Assembly (NCBI GenBank): GCA_017435465.1
Contig: JAFSEX010000019.1
Coordinates: 1 to 64,000 of the forward strand
DNA length: 64,000 bases
Source of the DNA: Bacilli bacterium
GTDB taxonomy: Bacteria; Bacillota_I; Bacilli_A; RF39; UBA660
Direction of reading: 5' to 3'
A model generated the notes under the pieces. The model was not told the origin of the DNA, did no database searches, and saw only the letters and a list, made by a program, of their open reading frames with translations. The position numbers were made by a program, and so were the translations under genes. Below, one piece after another: positions 44,672 through 53,216 of this stretch (its first letter is position 1; each line of letters begins with the position of its first letter).

Positions 44672-44995
44672 TTATTCTTTACCATAAACTATTTTTTCTA
44701 ATTGCGAAATTCTTCTAATGATATCTACATTTGTAATTTCTCTTTCACCACTATTTTTAGCAACTTCAATATTTGTTTTAATAGTTCTGATTTCTTGTTT
44801 TAAACGCATAATATCATTTAAAAGTTGTTCTTTTTCGTCTTCAAGGCGGTCGATTGTGTTAAATAATTCAGTGTAGTCCCCCATAATTACATCTAAAAAT
44901 TTATCTACTTCTTGCATTCTATAGCCTCTCGCGTCTATTTTGAATTCTTTTTCAAGTATATCTTTAGGAGTTAGTATTATGTTTTCTTTGTACAT
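44672..44995 (-). CDS. gpsB: Cell-division protein GpsB (DivIVA family)
   Basis: A 107-residue coiled-coil protein. The start is the ATG at 44995 after GGGTGAT. The N-terminal DivIVA-like membrane-binding segment reads LTPKDILEKEFKIDARGYRMQEVDKFLD; a coiled coil (about 45-80) and a short C-terminal trimerisation helix follow. It moves penicillin-binding proteins between septum and side wall. Length matches GpsB rather than DivIVA. Confidence 0.93.
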   Translation of the reverse strand: MYKENIILTPKDILEKEFKIDARGYRMQEVDKFLDVIMGDYTELFNTIDRLEDEKEQLLNDIMRLKQEIRTIKTNIEVAKNSGEREITNVDIIRRISQLEKIVYGKE

Positions 44996-45022
44996 CGTAT
45001 CACCCAACCTTTTACGTACAAC

Positions 45023-45051
45023 ATTATCTCAAAAAAATCGTATTTTGTCAA
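45023..45051 (-). promoter_or_regulatory. Promoter of gpsB (and probably rnpB)
   Basis: On the - strand TTGACA (45051-45046), a 17-base spacer and GATAAT (45028-45023). Confidence 0.75.
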
Positions 45052-45142
45052 TTATAGTATTTTTTAATTTATTTTTAATTAATTATATTCATATTTTGAA
45101 TATTTTAAATGTTTTTTTCAAAGAGAAAATTTACATATAAAA

Positions 45143-45161
45143 AGACTAAAATATTTAGTCT
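45143..45161 (-). terminator. Terminator after the fic gene
   Basis: AGACTAAA / TTTAGTCT stem (45143-45150, 45154-45161), followed on the - strand by TTTTTATATG. Confidence 0.75.
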
Positions 45162-45165
45162 AAAA

Positions 45166-45777
45166 TTAATTATTATCTAATTCTCCTATTGAATATGTGT
45201 TATATCCTTCATAATGATAACTTACATCTATTCCCTTCATATAAACACTTCTGTCATTAACTTTATTACTTAATGCATTTTTAAGTAGCAATCTAATTTC
45301 AGTATCTTTTATTGGGCTTCTTTCCATTGCAAGCAAATATTCTTCTTTGTTTACTTTACTCCAATCCACAACTTTACCAAGTTCTTTTTTTAATATCATA
45401 TCAAGCCAAATACGAGTACTTCTTCCATTACCTTCTCTAAATGGATGGGCAATATTCATTTCAATATATTTTTTTATAATATTTTCAAAATTATTTTGTG
45501 GCATAGAATCTATTTTATTTAAAGCATCTTCCAAATACATTATAGAGGCAAATCTAAAACTACCTTTAGAAATATTTTCTTTTCTAATATTTCCTGCAAA
45601 CTCATAAATGTCAGAAAATAAATACTCATGTATTTTAGCAAGGCCATTAAATGTCCCTACTTCAAATTCATTTATTTTATTAGTGTCAAATAGTTCTAAT
45701 GCTTTTAATTTTGTTATACGTTCTTCTTCATTTGCAAGTAAAACTTCATTTGTAATTCCAAGTTTATTGTTTAACAT
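45166..45777 (-). CDS. Fic family AMP-transferase, class III
   Basis: A 203-residue Fic protein. The start is the ATG at 45777 after GGGGTGA. The catalytic motif HPFREGNGRSTR is intact at 111-122. A Fic flap precedes it (GSFRFAS near 72-78). A C-terminal SYHYEG (near 186-191) fits the [S/T]xxxE[G/N] inhibitory helix of class III Fic enzymes, which self-inhibit as oligomers and modify targets such as gyrase with AMP when released. No separate antitoxin gene is adjacent, consistent with self-inhibition. Own promoter region and terminator. Confidence 0.88.
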   Translation of the reverse strand: MLNNKLGITNEVLLANEEERITKLKALELFDTNKINEFEVGTFNGLAKIHEYLFSDIYEFAGNIRKENISKGSFRFASIMYLEDALNKIDSMPQNNFENIIKKYIEMNIAHPFREGNGRSTRIWLDMILKKELGKVVDWSKVNKEEYLLAMERSPIKDTEIRLLLKNALSNKVNDRSVYMKGIDVSYHYEGYNTYSIGELDNN

Positions 45778-45846
45778 TTTTTCACCCCACAACTATATAT
45801 ATTATACCATAAACATACACTTATTTCCACTATAAGATAATATATA

Positions 45847-47136
45847 TTATGATGAAAGTGACATATTTTTAATGATTACTGAAGGTGATGCAAAATTAAG
45901 AGAAGTATATTTAATATCGTTACCTATTTCAGTAATATTATTTAATAATTCAAAAATATCTGTTGAAATTATAAATAATTTAGAAGAATCAATCATTTTA
46001 CCATTTTCTATTATATACCCTTCACATTGTAAAGATATATTCCCATTATATGGATTTATAGTTGCATGCATACCATGAACTTTATCAATTAAAATACCAT
46101 TATCTAACTTATTTAATAAATCTTCAAAAGAATTATTCTCAGGTTTCAAATAAAAGTTTTTAAAACCAATTCCATTATATTTGTTACCTGTAGATTTAAT
46201 ATTTTCTTTTTCACCACTTTTAATATCATATATTGGTGATTTAAATACTCCATCACTTACAATTTCTTTGTATGATGTTAATGTCCCTTCATTATCAAAT
46301 AAACGTTTTCCAAAATAATTTTCATCATTTGGATTTTCAATAATAGTTATATTATTTCCAAATACTTTTTCGCCTATTTTATTTACTAATGGTGATTTAT
46401 TATTTTGAATATTATCTCCAAAGAATATAGAATTTATGTTTTGAAAAATATTAGATAGACATTCATTTTTAAGTAATACATTATATTTTCCATTTTTAAT
46501 TTTTTTAAAATTTAATTTATCATTAGTATTTTTAACATTATCAGTTACGAATTTATCTAAATCTAATTCATTTACATCATTAATATAAATTTCATCAAAT
46601 GTAGATGAAATTTTATCATTTTCCTTAAATATAGCATTAGTAACAACCATACAATATTTATTATCATCTTCCATTACTACATCATTATTATTTACAATTT
46701 TAATTCTAGTATATATTTCATAATATTCATTACTTATTTCTATAAAATTATCATATTCTTCCCTTAGTGTATTGTATGAAAGTAATTTATCAGTAATATT
46801 AGTATTAAACACAATATCATCATCACGACTTAGTAAACAATTATTACTTGTATCACTAATTATATAATCTTTTTCACTACTATCAAGATATTTTGAATTA
46901 TTTTTAATACATTCAATAATTTTATCTAAATCAAAATCATTTTTTTCTAAATTAATATATACAGTTTTATTATCAATGATAGCTTTTATATTATATTTAT
47001 TATTAGAATGTATTTCATATATTTCTACATTATCATTTGTAGTTTTAACATGAAATAATTTTACATATTCATCTATAACTTGTATATCATTAATATTATT
47101 TTCTTTAGCCTTACTAAATAACTTTTGATAATCCAT
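45847..47136 (-). CDS. pmbA: TldE/PmbA family metalloprotease subunit
   Basis: A 429-residue partner of TldD. It lacks the HExxxH motif, as expected for TldE/PmbA. Landmarks are the N-terminal FSKAKENN...IQVIDEY region and C-terminal GIGFKNFYLKPEN, DKVHGMHATINPYNGNIS and SPSVIIKNMSLS segments. TldD/TldE form a heterodimer that degrades unfolded peptides and, in other bacteria, matures RiPPs such as microcin B17. The start overlaps the tldD stop by one base (TAATG), so the subunits are made together. Confidence 0.85.
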   Translation of the reverse strand: MDYQKLFSKAKENNINDIQVIDEYVKLFHVKTTNDNVEIYEIHSNNKYNIKAIIDNKTVYINLEKNDFDLDKIIECIKNNSKYLDSSEKDYIISDTSNNCLLSRDDDIVFNTNITDKLLSYNTLREEYDNFIEISNEYYEIYTRIKIVNNNDVVMEDDNKYCMVVTNAIFKENDKISSTFDEIYINDVNELDLDKFVTDNVKNTNDKLNFKKIKNGKYNVLLKNECLSNIFQNINSIFFGDNIQNNKSPLVNKIGEKVFGNNITIIENPNDENYFGKRLFDNEGTLTSYKEIVSDGVFKSPIYDIKSGEKENIKSTGNKYNGIGFKNFYLKPENNSFEDLLNKLDNGILIDKVHGMHATINPYNGNISLQCEGYIIENGKMIDSSKLFIISTDIFELLNNITEIGNDIKYTSLNFASPSVIIKNMSLSS

Positions 47137-48521
47137 TACTTATCATCCTTTCCACCAACTAATATTTTAGAAACTTTAATTGTAGGTTGTCCAACATTAA
47201 CTGGAACATAACCTGAATCTGCACCACAGTATCCTGGATCATGTAATAAATCACTACCAACCATTTCTACATTTTTAATTATTTCACTACCATTACCAAT
47301 TAAACATACGTCACTTACACTCTCAGCAATTTTTCCATCACGAATCATATATGCGCTAGTAACTGCAAAGTTAAAATCACTTGTATTTTGGTTTACTGAA
47401 CCACCACCCATTTTATGAGCATATAATCCATATTTAATACTTTTAATCATGTCTTCTTTAGTATCAGTACCAGGAGCTAAATAAGTATTATTCATACGAG
47501 CAGTTGGTGCATAAGTATAGTTTTCTCTTCTTCCTGAACCAGTAATATCCATATTCATTATTTTAGAATTTAATTCATCAATTAAATAACTTTTTAAAAT
47601 ACCATTTTCAATTAAAATATTCTTTTTAGTTTTATTACCTTCATCATCAATATTTACTGACCCCCATTCACTATTTAGTGTTCCATCATCAATAAGAGTA
47701 ACTTTATTTGATGCCACCATACTACCTATCATATTCGCAAATGGTCCAGAATTTTTTGCTGTAGTAGCGGCTTCTAGGGAATGTACGCATGCTTCATGAA
47801 ATATTACTCCACCAAAACCTGCCGCGATAACTACAGGCATTTCTCCACCAGGACATGGTACTGCAATAATTTTATCATTTGTTTCTTTAATTAATTTATC
47901 TATTTCTTCTTCAAAATTAATTTTATCTAAAAATTCATATCCACCCATAGTCGCAAATCTAGAATAACTTGCTTCCATTTTTCCATCAACACTAACAAAA
48001 ATATATAAATCTAATCTAATTCTTACTCTATTATCTTTTATATATTTACCAGTACTATTTGCAATTATAACATCTTGATTTTCTTCAAATAATTTTATTT
48101 GAACTTGACTAACATTTTTATCCTTATTTCTAGCATAATTATCAATTCTTTTAAATAATTCTTTTTTCTTACCTATATCAAAGTCTTCTAACTCAATAAC
48201 TGGCTTATATTTATTGTCAATTTTTTCTTCAAATAAATTTATATAATCAATAATCCTATTACTTTTATAAACGCTACTTAAATCATCAATCAAATTATTA
48301 ATAGAAGTATCATCTAATTTATTTGTACTACCATATACTGTTTTTGAATCCCTGCTTAGTCTAATACCTATTCCGCTAATAAAATTTGGAGTTGTTTTAT
48401 CAATTTTACTAGATAAAAATAAATAATTATTTGTATATTTATTTTCATAAAATACTTCTGAAAAACCCGCACCTGTTTCTAATGATTTATTTACTAACTT
48501 TTCAAAATATTTAATATCCAT
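47136..48521 (-). CDS. tldD: TldD metalloprotease
   Basis: A 461-residue catalytic subunit of the TldD/TldE protease. The start is the ATG at 48521, eight bases after GGAGG. The zinc motif HEACVHSLEA (HExxxH) lies near 240; GRRENYTYAPTARMNNTY near 330 and the Gly-rich MGGGSVNQNTSDFNF near 370 are characteristic. In E. coli the motif is HEAxGH; here Val replaces Gly, which is unusual but leaves the ligands intact. No RiPP gene cluster is adjacent. Confidence 0.92.
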   Translation of the reverse strand: MDIKYFEKLVNKSLETGAGFSEVFYENKYTNNYLFLSSKIDKTTPNFISGIGIRLSRDSKTVYGSTNKLDDTSINNLIDDLSSVYKSNRIIDYINLFEEKIDNKYKPVIELEDFDIGKKKELFKRIDNYARNKDKNVSQVQIKLFEENQDVIIANSTGKYIKDNRVRIRLDLYIFVSVDGKMEASYSRFATMGGYEFLDKINFEEEIDKLIKETNDKIIAVPCPGGEMPVVIAAGFGGVIFHEACVHSLEAATTAKNSGPFANMIGSMVASNKVTLIDDGTLNSEWGSVNIDDEGNKTKKNILIENGILKSYLIDELNSKIMNMDITGSGRRENYTYAPTARMNNTYLAPGTDTKEDMIKSIKYGLYAHKMGGGSVNQNTSDFNFAVTSAYMIRDGKIAESVSDVCLIGNGSEIIKNVEMVGSDLLHDPGYCGADSGYVPVNVGQPTIKVSKILVGGKDDK

Positions 48522-48587
48522 GTATATTTCCTCCATTCTTTATAATTATAACAAAAAACAACTACAAAAATAAATATGTAATTGTTT

Positions 48588-49814
48588 TTATTCTTCATAT
48601 ATTGTTTCAATACTTATATTTCTTGAATGATTTATTTCCTCCCAAACATTAGTTTTTTTTAATAAACAAATTATATTAATTGGTATCCAACTAAGTAGAA
48701 ATATTGAAAACATAATTATTCCTGAAATTGTATCTCTAATATTTTTATTTAAATATTTTACAACAAATATACTTAATAAAACACTAATAATATATGTAAT
48801 AATTAAGAATATTTCATTATAGGCAAAAAGATAAGAAAAAATATCATATAATTTAATACCTAATATAGTATAAGTTACTAAAAGAATAAATACTAATCCA
48901 GAAATTAATTGAATTACAGGGGCCATAAAGAATAGTAACATATCCAAACAAGAAATATTTTTATTCTTAATTAGTCCATTAATTAATTGTTTGAAGTATG
49001 TTGTTAAACATTGATAAGTACCAGTTGACCATCTTATTCTTTGTTTCCACGACATTCTAAAAGTTAGGGGTTGTTCATCATATGTAATCGCATCTTGTAT
49101 GAATGCTATTTTTTTATTGTTAATTGCACAAAGAGCCGTAAATTCGATATCTTCAGTCATTGTAACAGTATTAAACCCCATCTCTTCTATAACACTACGT
49201 TTTATCATAAATCCAGTACCATTTATAGATGCTGAAGCATGCATATTCATTCTTGATTTATTAAAAAATATATTTTGACCCCAATAGAACAATGAATAAC
49301 TTCCACAAATCCAATTATCACTTGGATTTTTACTATCTCTAAAACCTTGGGCTACTTCATAACCTTCTATTAATGCGTCATTTACTCTCGCTAAAAAATT
49401 AGGATGAACAATGTTGTCTGCATCAAAAATAATATATGCATCAAAATTATGATGTTTATTTAAATGATTAAATGCATATTTTAGTGCTTGTCCTTTAGAT
49501 TTTATTTCTTCTTTACATTTAATTATTTTAGCTCCTGCTTCTTTTGAAATATCATAAGTATTATCTGTACAGTTATTGGGTAATATAAAAATATCATATA
49601 AATTTTTAGGATATTTCTGTTTTTTAATACTATTTATTAATGAAGCTATTACTTTTCCTTCATTACGAGCTGCAACTACTACAGCTAATCTATTTTTTGG
49701 TTTATATTTTTTTATTGTATTTTTTTTAGTAAAGGCAAATATACCAGTTATTAAAAAATACATACCATAAATAAAAATTGGAATAAATAATATATAATAA
49801 ATAAATTGGTACAT
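48588..49814 (-). CDS. Membrane glycosyltransferase family 2 (processive type)
   Basis: A 408-residue enzyme. The start is the ATG at 49814 (MYQFIYY) after TAGGGAAAG. It has an N-terminal membrane helix (about 4-27), a GT2 catalytic domain (VVVAARNEGKVI near 50, FDADN near 133, TEDIEF near 224 and QRIRWSTGT near 263) and three to four C-terminal helices. The D, DxD, TED, QxxRW set is that of processive synthases such as cellulose, hyaluronan and poly-N-acetylglucosamine synthases, so it may polymerise an exopolysaccharide; the sugar is unknown. The start codon lies inside a 12-bp inverted repeat. Confidence 0.85.
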   Translation of the reverse strand: MYQFIYYILFIPIFIYGMYFLITGIFAFTKKNTIKKYKPKNRLAVVVAARNEGKVIASLINSIKKQKYPKNLYDIFILPNNCTDNTYDISKEAGAKIIKCKEEIKSKGQALKYAFNHLNKHHNFDAYIIFDADNIVHPNFLARVNDALIEGYEVAQGFRDSKNPSDNWICGSYSLFYWGQNIFFNKSRMNMHASASINGTGFMIKRSVIEEMGFNTVTMTEDIEFTALCAINNKKIAFIQDAITYDEQPLTFRMSWKQRIRWSTGTYQCLTTYFKQLINGLIKNKNISCLDMLLFFMAPVIQLISGLVFILLVTYTILGIKLYDIFSYLFAYNEIFLIITYIISVLLSIFVVKYLNKNIRDTISGIIMFSIFLLSWIPINIICLLKKTNVWEEINHSRNISIETIYEE

Positions 49815-49853
49815 ACTTTCCCTACTTTCTTTTATATGAATAGTATGTACCAA
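49806..49853 (-). promoter_or_regulatory. Hairpin covering the glycosyltransferase start codon
   Basis: A perfect 12-bp inverted repeat, TTGGTACATACT (49806-49817) and AGTATGTACCAA (49842-49853), with 24 bases between. On the mRNA the AUG lies in one arm and the ribosome site in the loop, so folding would mask translation initiation. Confidence 0.65.
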
Positions 49854-49863
49854 AAATTAGTAA

Positions 49864-50397
49864 TTATTTATTAATATATCCAATTATCCCAATATCTTCA
49901 AAATAGTTATTATATACAACACTAGTTGGTAAATAAAATAGGTATGGTGCGGTAACAAGTGCTAGAATAAAAGCAATTTTTTTCTTTAAATTATCTTTTA
50001 TATTAATATTTTTAAATGTTATTTTTTTATTAAATAAATATATAAACAATCCACTAATTATAATTGCAATTGTACAATATAAAAAGGAATATACTGTTTC
50101 AAATGGATTCCACATAAGTGGGGACAGAACTTTATCATACCAAAAATTTCCAGGTATAAACATTGATAAAAACAAAAATAATGCGCCAATAATGTCAGAT
50201 AAAAATCCAAATATCCATACTTTAAATATTGTTTTTTTGTATATTTCGTTTATATTAGAAATTTTAAATAATTTTAATGAAATAATTAACACTAATGAAT
50301 CGATTATAAAATTACTAGGCAAAACAATTAAAATTACTGGTGGAACAATAAAAAGTATCCATATTGGAAAAATTATATTATACAGTTTCTTTTTCAT
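49864..50397 (-). CDS. Multi-pass membrane protein, unrecognised
   Basis: A 177-residue protein with about five hydrophobic helices (near 8-28, 30-45, 60-82, 105-125 and 140-160) and basic loops. The start is the ATG at 50397, seven bases after AAAGGAG. It overlaps the end of queH, so it is co-expressed with it, and lies upstream of the glycosyltransferase. No family motif is recognised; it could be an accessory membrane protein of the glycosyltransferase. Confidence 0.65.
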   Translation of the reverse strand: MKKKLYNIIFPIWILFIVPPVILIVLPSNFIIDSLVLIISLKLFKISNINEIYKKTIFKVWIFGFLSDIIGALFLFLSMFIPGNFWYDKVLSPLMWNPFETVYSFLYCTIAIIISGLFIYLFNKKITFKNINIKDNLKKKIAFILALVTAPYLFYLPTSVVYNNYFEDIGIIGYINK

Positions 50398-51010
50398 AAT
50401 CATTCTCCTTTATTTTTAATCTTTTAGAAAATTCACACCCACAATAATCTTGTCTATATAAATTGTATTCTTTTGATAATTCTATACTTCTTTTATATCC
50501 ATTCTTCTTTTTAAAATCTGAAAATAAATAATTTATACCATATTCATTTTGTAACAATTCACCAATTTCATTTAATTTTTTAGAATTTTTATATGGACTT
50601 ACTGTTAGGGTTGTTCCAAAATAATCATAATTCTTTTCTTTAGCAACTCCAGCAGTAGCCTTAAGTCTTAATTCATAACACTTAAAACATCTTTTTCCGC
50701 CTTCTATTTCGTTTTCTAAACCATTAGATATTTCATAAAATTTATCTTTATCATAATCTCCTTCAATAATGTCAATTGGATATTTACTTTTAAATTTTTT
50801 AATAAATTCTTTTTGTTCTTTTACCCTTTTTTCATATTCAGTATCTGGTGATATATTTGGATTATAATAAAATACTGTAATTTTAAAATAGTTTGACAAA
50901 TATTCTAAAACATAACTACTACATGGTGCACAACAGCTATGAAGCAACAATGTTTCTCCATTTATATTTTTTAATATTTCATCTAATTTCTTTTGATAAT
51001 TTATATTCAT
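50378..51010 (-). CDS. queH: Epoxyqueuosine reductase QueH
   Basis: A 210-residue enzyme of the former DUF208 family that reduces epoxyqueuosine to queuosine in tRNA. The start is the ATG at 51010, six bases after AGAGGG. The cysteine set is intact: HSCCAPCSS near 27, KRCFKCYELRL near 105 and YCGCEFS near 193, which hold the iron-sulfur cluster and metal site. FYYNPNISPDTEY near 50 and GTTLTVSPYKN near 132 are family landmarks. No other queuosine genes are near. Confidence 0.93.
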   Translation of the reverse strand: MNINYQKKLDEILKNINGETLLLHSCCAPCSSYVLEYLSNYFKITVFYYNPNISPDTEYEKRVKEQKEFIKKFKSKYPIDIIEGDYDKDKFYEISNGLENEIEGGKRCFKCYELRLKATAGVAKEKNYDYFGTTLTVSPYKNSKKLNEIGELLQNEYGINYLFSDFKKKNGYKRSIELSKEYNLYRQDYCGCEFSKRLKIKENDYEKETV

Positions 51011-51052
51011 ATACATCCCTCTAAACGTATTATATATTATTTTTAACTAAAT

Positions 51053-51080
51053 TAAAAGACAAAGAATAATTTCTTTGTCT
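51053..51080 (-). terminator. Terminator after the LRR surface protein
   Basis: AGACAAAGAA / TTCTTTGTCT stem (51057-51066, 51071-51080), with TTTTAATTT following on the - strand. Confidence 0.85.
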
Positions 51081-51088
51081 ATAAGTAA

Positions 51089-52348
51089 CTATGGTTTATA
51101 TATAACTTCCATGCCAATAACTTCACCATTATATCCATTATCATTCCATCCGCTTTCAAATCCAGAAGGTATAGAACTTCTACCAATTATAATTACTTCG
51201 GTTAAAGGAGTATCATCGAATGCATTACTACCAATAGAATTAACACTATTTGGTATTACCATTTTTTCTAATGAAGTAGTCATAAATGCATTACCACCAA
51301 TAGAATTAACACTATTTGGTATTATTATATTTTTTAAACTACTATTATACATGAATAAACTCGCAGTAATGTTCTTAATAGTATTTGGTATAAAAATACC
51401 ATTAATAGAAGTATACATAAAAGCTCCTTCTCCAATAGATGTAACACTATTCGGAATTGATATATTTTTCAAACTAGTACTAGCAAATGCATATTCTCCA
51501 ATAGATGTAACACTATTTGGTATAAAAATATTAGTTAAATTGTACATGTTTTCAAATGCATTACTACCAATCTCAGTAACAGTATTTGGTATTATTATAT
51601 TATTAATACCATCTAAAAATCCACCAGCAATTTTAGTAACAGTAACACTATTAACTACTGATGGAATAATTACTAAGTTTTCATCAGTTCCATTATATGC
51701 AGTTAATACTCCACTTGAATTAACTTCAAAATCACTTTCTGGACTTGTATAATATACTTCTCCTTCTGCTTGAATTGTTGCTTTAAAAGTTTGTCCCATC
51801 ATTATGCTTTGGTCTAAATGAGTTTCTTCTATCCATATATATAAATTATATGTTTTTTCATCACCAGCTTCAAATACTTGATATGGTGCAACCATTAAGC
51901 TTGTTCCTGCTCCATCAAATGATCCATTACTTACATTTTTTTCTATATTATTTGTTGTATCTGTCACTTCATATAATGACCACATAAAATCATATCTTTT
52001 TAAGTTTGTAGGTAATGTCATATCTTCTAATGAAATATGAATATACATTTTTTCTGTTCCTGTATTTTCAATTGTGAATTTTTTTGTTACTGCTTTTCCT
52101 GCAGTTGTTACTTTACCTGTACTATCTTGTGTTGGTAGCGCATCTTCTCTTATTAATGGGGAAATCCCACTTGCATTAACTATTGCTGTTCCATCACCAA
52201 ATTCTATTCCCATATTTGATGTTGTAATTGATTGTTCTGTACTTTGTCCTTGTGCAGCAAAGTATGCATAACTTATTCCTAGTACTAATGCTAGTACAAT
52301 TATCAATGATGCAATTGCGATTGTTGTTTTTTGTTTTCTTTCATTCAT
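51089..52348 (-). CDS. TasA-like N-terminus fused to BspA-type leucine-rich repeats
   Basis: A 419-residue exported protein. The N-terminus (hydrophobic helix ending SYAYFAAQGQS) and residues to about 200 form a TasA/camelysin-like domain similar to the protein at 13681-14232: KKFTIENTG, YDFMWSLYE, TYNLYIWIEE. Residues about 235-400 are LRR_5 (BspA-type) repeats of about 23 residues: IPNSVTSIGEYAFAS, then IPNSVNSIGGNAFMT and so on. BspA repeats are common in surface proteins that bind host or matrix components. The repeats are near-identical at DNA level, so the array could change length. Its promoter has a G8 tract in the spacer (52431-52458), suggesting phase-variable expression. Confidence 0.85.
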   Translation of the reverse strand: MNERKQKTTIAIASLIIVLALVLGISYAYFAAQGQSTEQSITTSNMGIEFGDGTAIVNASGISPLIREDALPTQDSTGKVTTAGKAVTKKFTIENTGTEKMYIHISLEDMTLPTNLKRYDFMWSLYEVTDTTNNIEKNVSNGSFDGAGTSLMVAPYQVFEAGDEKTYNLYIWIEETHLDQSIMMGQTFKATIQAEGEVYYTSPESDFEVNSSGVLTAYNGTDENLVIIPSVVNSVTVTKIAGGFLDGINNIIIPNTVTEIGSNAFENMYNLTNIFIPNSVTSIGEYAFASTSLKNISIPNSVTSIGEGAFMYTSINGIFIPNTIKNITASLFMYNSSLKNIIIPNSVNSIGGNAFMTTSLEKMVIPNSVNSIGSNAFDDTPLTEVIIIGRSSIPSGFESGWNDNGYNGEVIGMEVIYKP

Positions 52349-52430
52349 ATCATATACTCTCCTATCTACTTCATTGTGAATATTTTTAATAATAAGTGAT
52401 TATTACTGTCTATCCACAATTTTCAATATA

Positions 52431-52458
52431 AGTATATAATATTCCCCCCCCGAGTCAA
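52431..52458 (-). promoter_or_regulatory. Poly-G spacer promoter of the LRR surface protein
   Basis: On the - strand TTGACT (52458-52453), then C plus eight G (52452-52444) and AATATTA, then TATACT (52436-52431). The spacer is 16 bp; one extra G would give the optimal 17. Leader to the ATG is about 75-80 bases. Confidence 0.65.
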
Positions 52459-52504
52459 GAAAAAGTTTTCAACAGTTGTCAATTTGACACTCTATTGAAA
52501 ACTT
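52440..52504 (-). repeat. Terminator-promoter repeat cassette, copy 2
   Basis: Near-identical to 31101-31163 apart from a few substitutions and a G8 rather than G5 tract. On the - strand it follows yneF as a hairpin terminator and its T-rich tail merges into the -35 box of the LRR gene promoter. Confidence 0.8.
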
Positions 52505-52510
52505 TCTACA

Positions 52511-52720
52511 TTACATATATTTATTCATTGATTTCATCATTTGATTAACTTGTTTTTGAGAAGGCTTTCTTCCCATTTGAGTCATCATTGCTTTTATCAT
52601 TTCTTCATTTATTGGTGGGTTTTCTTTCATCATCTTTTTAGTATATCTTTGAGATATGAAAAAACCTACTACTACACCAATAATTAATCCTATTACTACA
52701 TAAAGTATATCCATCCACAT
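52511..52720 (-). CDS. YneF family small membrane protein
   Basis: A 69-residue protein of the UPF0154/YneF family: one N-terminal helix with GLIIGVVVGFFISQRY, then a charged segment with MKENPPINEEMIKAMMTQMGRKPSQKQVNQMM. Function unknown. GGAGGG site. The upstream neighbour is the SirA-like gene, the same neighbour as in Bacillus (yneE/sirA-yneF). Confidence 0.93.
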   Translation of the reverse strand: MWMDILYVVIGLIIGVVVGFFISQRYTKKMMKENPPINEEMIKAMMTQMGRKPSQKQVNQMMKSMNKYM

Positions 52721-52761
52721 AGTTATTTCCCTCCAAATTAATTTTACTAAAAATATATATT

Positions 52762-53190
52762 TTATACAAGTGTTTTAATAATATTATCTAACCAAAAATA
52801 ATCATGATTAGAAAAATCACATATAAATAAATCCCTACTATAGTTATTTAATAACTTTAAAAATTCAGAAATATTATTGTTAGTTTTTAATTTAATATGA
52901 GAATTATATACAATTAAACTACTAAATTCATTTTTAAATCTATCATTTATAATATGTTTATTAATATTTTTAATATAAAACAAATTATCTTTATATGTAC
53001 TATAAATATATTCATTCATATTATTTTTATTAAAGAATATCGCAAATTGTTCAAAAAATTTATATCCTAAAACAACATCGGTTTTATTTAGTTTATAAAT
53101 TCCAGTTAAGATATCATATATAACATATTCTTGTTTTCTATATAAATTTGCGACTGATTTATTTATTCTAAATATATAATAAATTCTCAT
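52762..53190 (-). CDS. sirA: SirA-like inhibitor of replication initiation
   Basis: A 142-residue protein. The start is the ATG at 53190 after AGGTGAT; the GTG at 53199 lies in that site. It begins MRIYYIFRI and ends with FLKLLNNYSRDLFICDFSNHDYFWL, which resembles the C-terminal motif of Bacillus SirA (length 148), a protein that binds DnaA domain I to block new replication at the onset of sporulation. Identity is low, but yneF follows directly as in Bacillus, which supports the assignment. The alternative is an unrelated small protein. Confidence 0.6.
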   Translation of the reverse strand: MRIYYIFRINKSVANLYRKQEYVIYDILTGIYKLNKTDVVLGYKFFEQFAIFFNKNNMNEYIYSTYKDNLFYIKNINKHIINDRFKNEFSSLIVYNSHIKLKTNNNISEFLKLLNNYSRDLFICDFSNHDYFWLDNIIKTLV

Positions 53191-53216
53191 AGATATCACC
53201 TATTACGAATTTTATA

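Noticed and set aside
51200-51640. CRISPR-like spaced repeats
   Set aside because: The periodic repeats are about 69 bp, in frame and code for 23-residue LRR units; there are no spacers.
51075-51752. Long + strand open frame opposite the LRR gene
   Set aside because: It is the complement of the repeat-rich LRR coding region; it has no ribosome site and its sequence is just a mirrored repeat pattern.
52440-52504. Invertible DNA element (inverton)
   Set aside because: The inverted arms are nearly adjacent and do not flank the promoter, so inversion would not reorient it.
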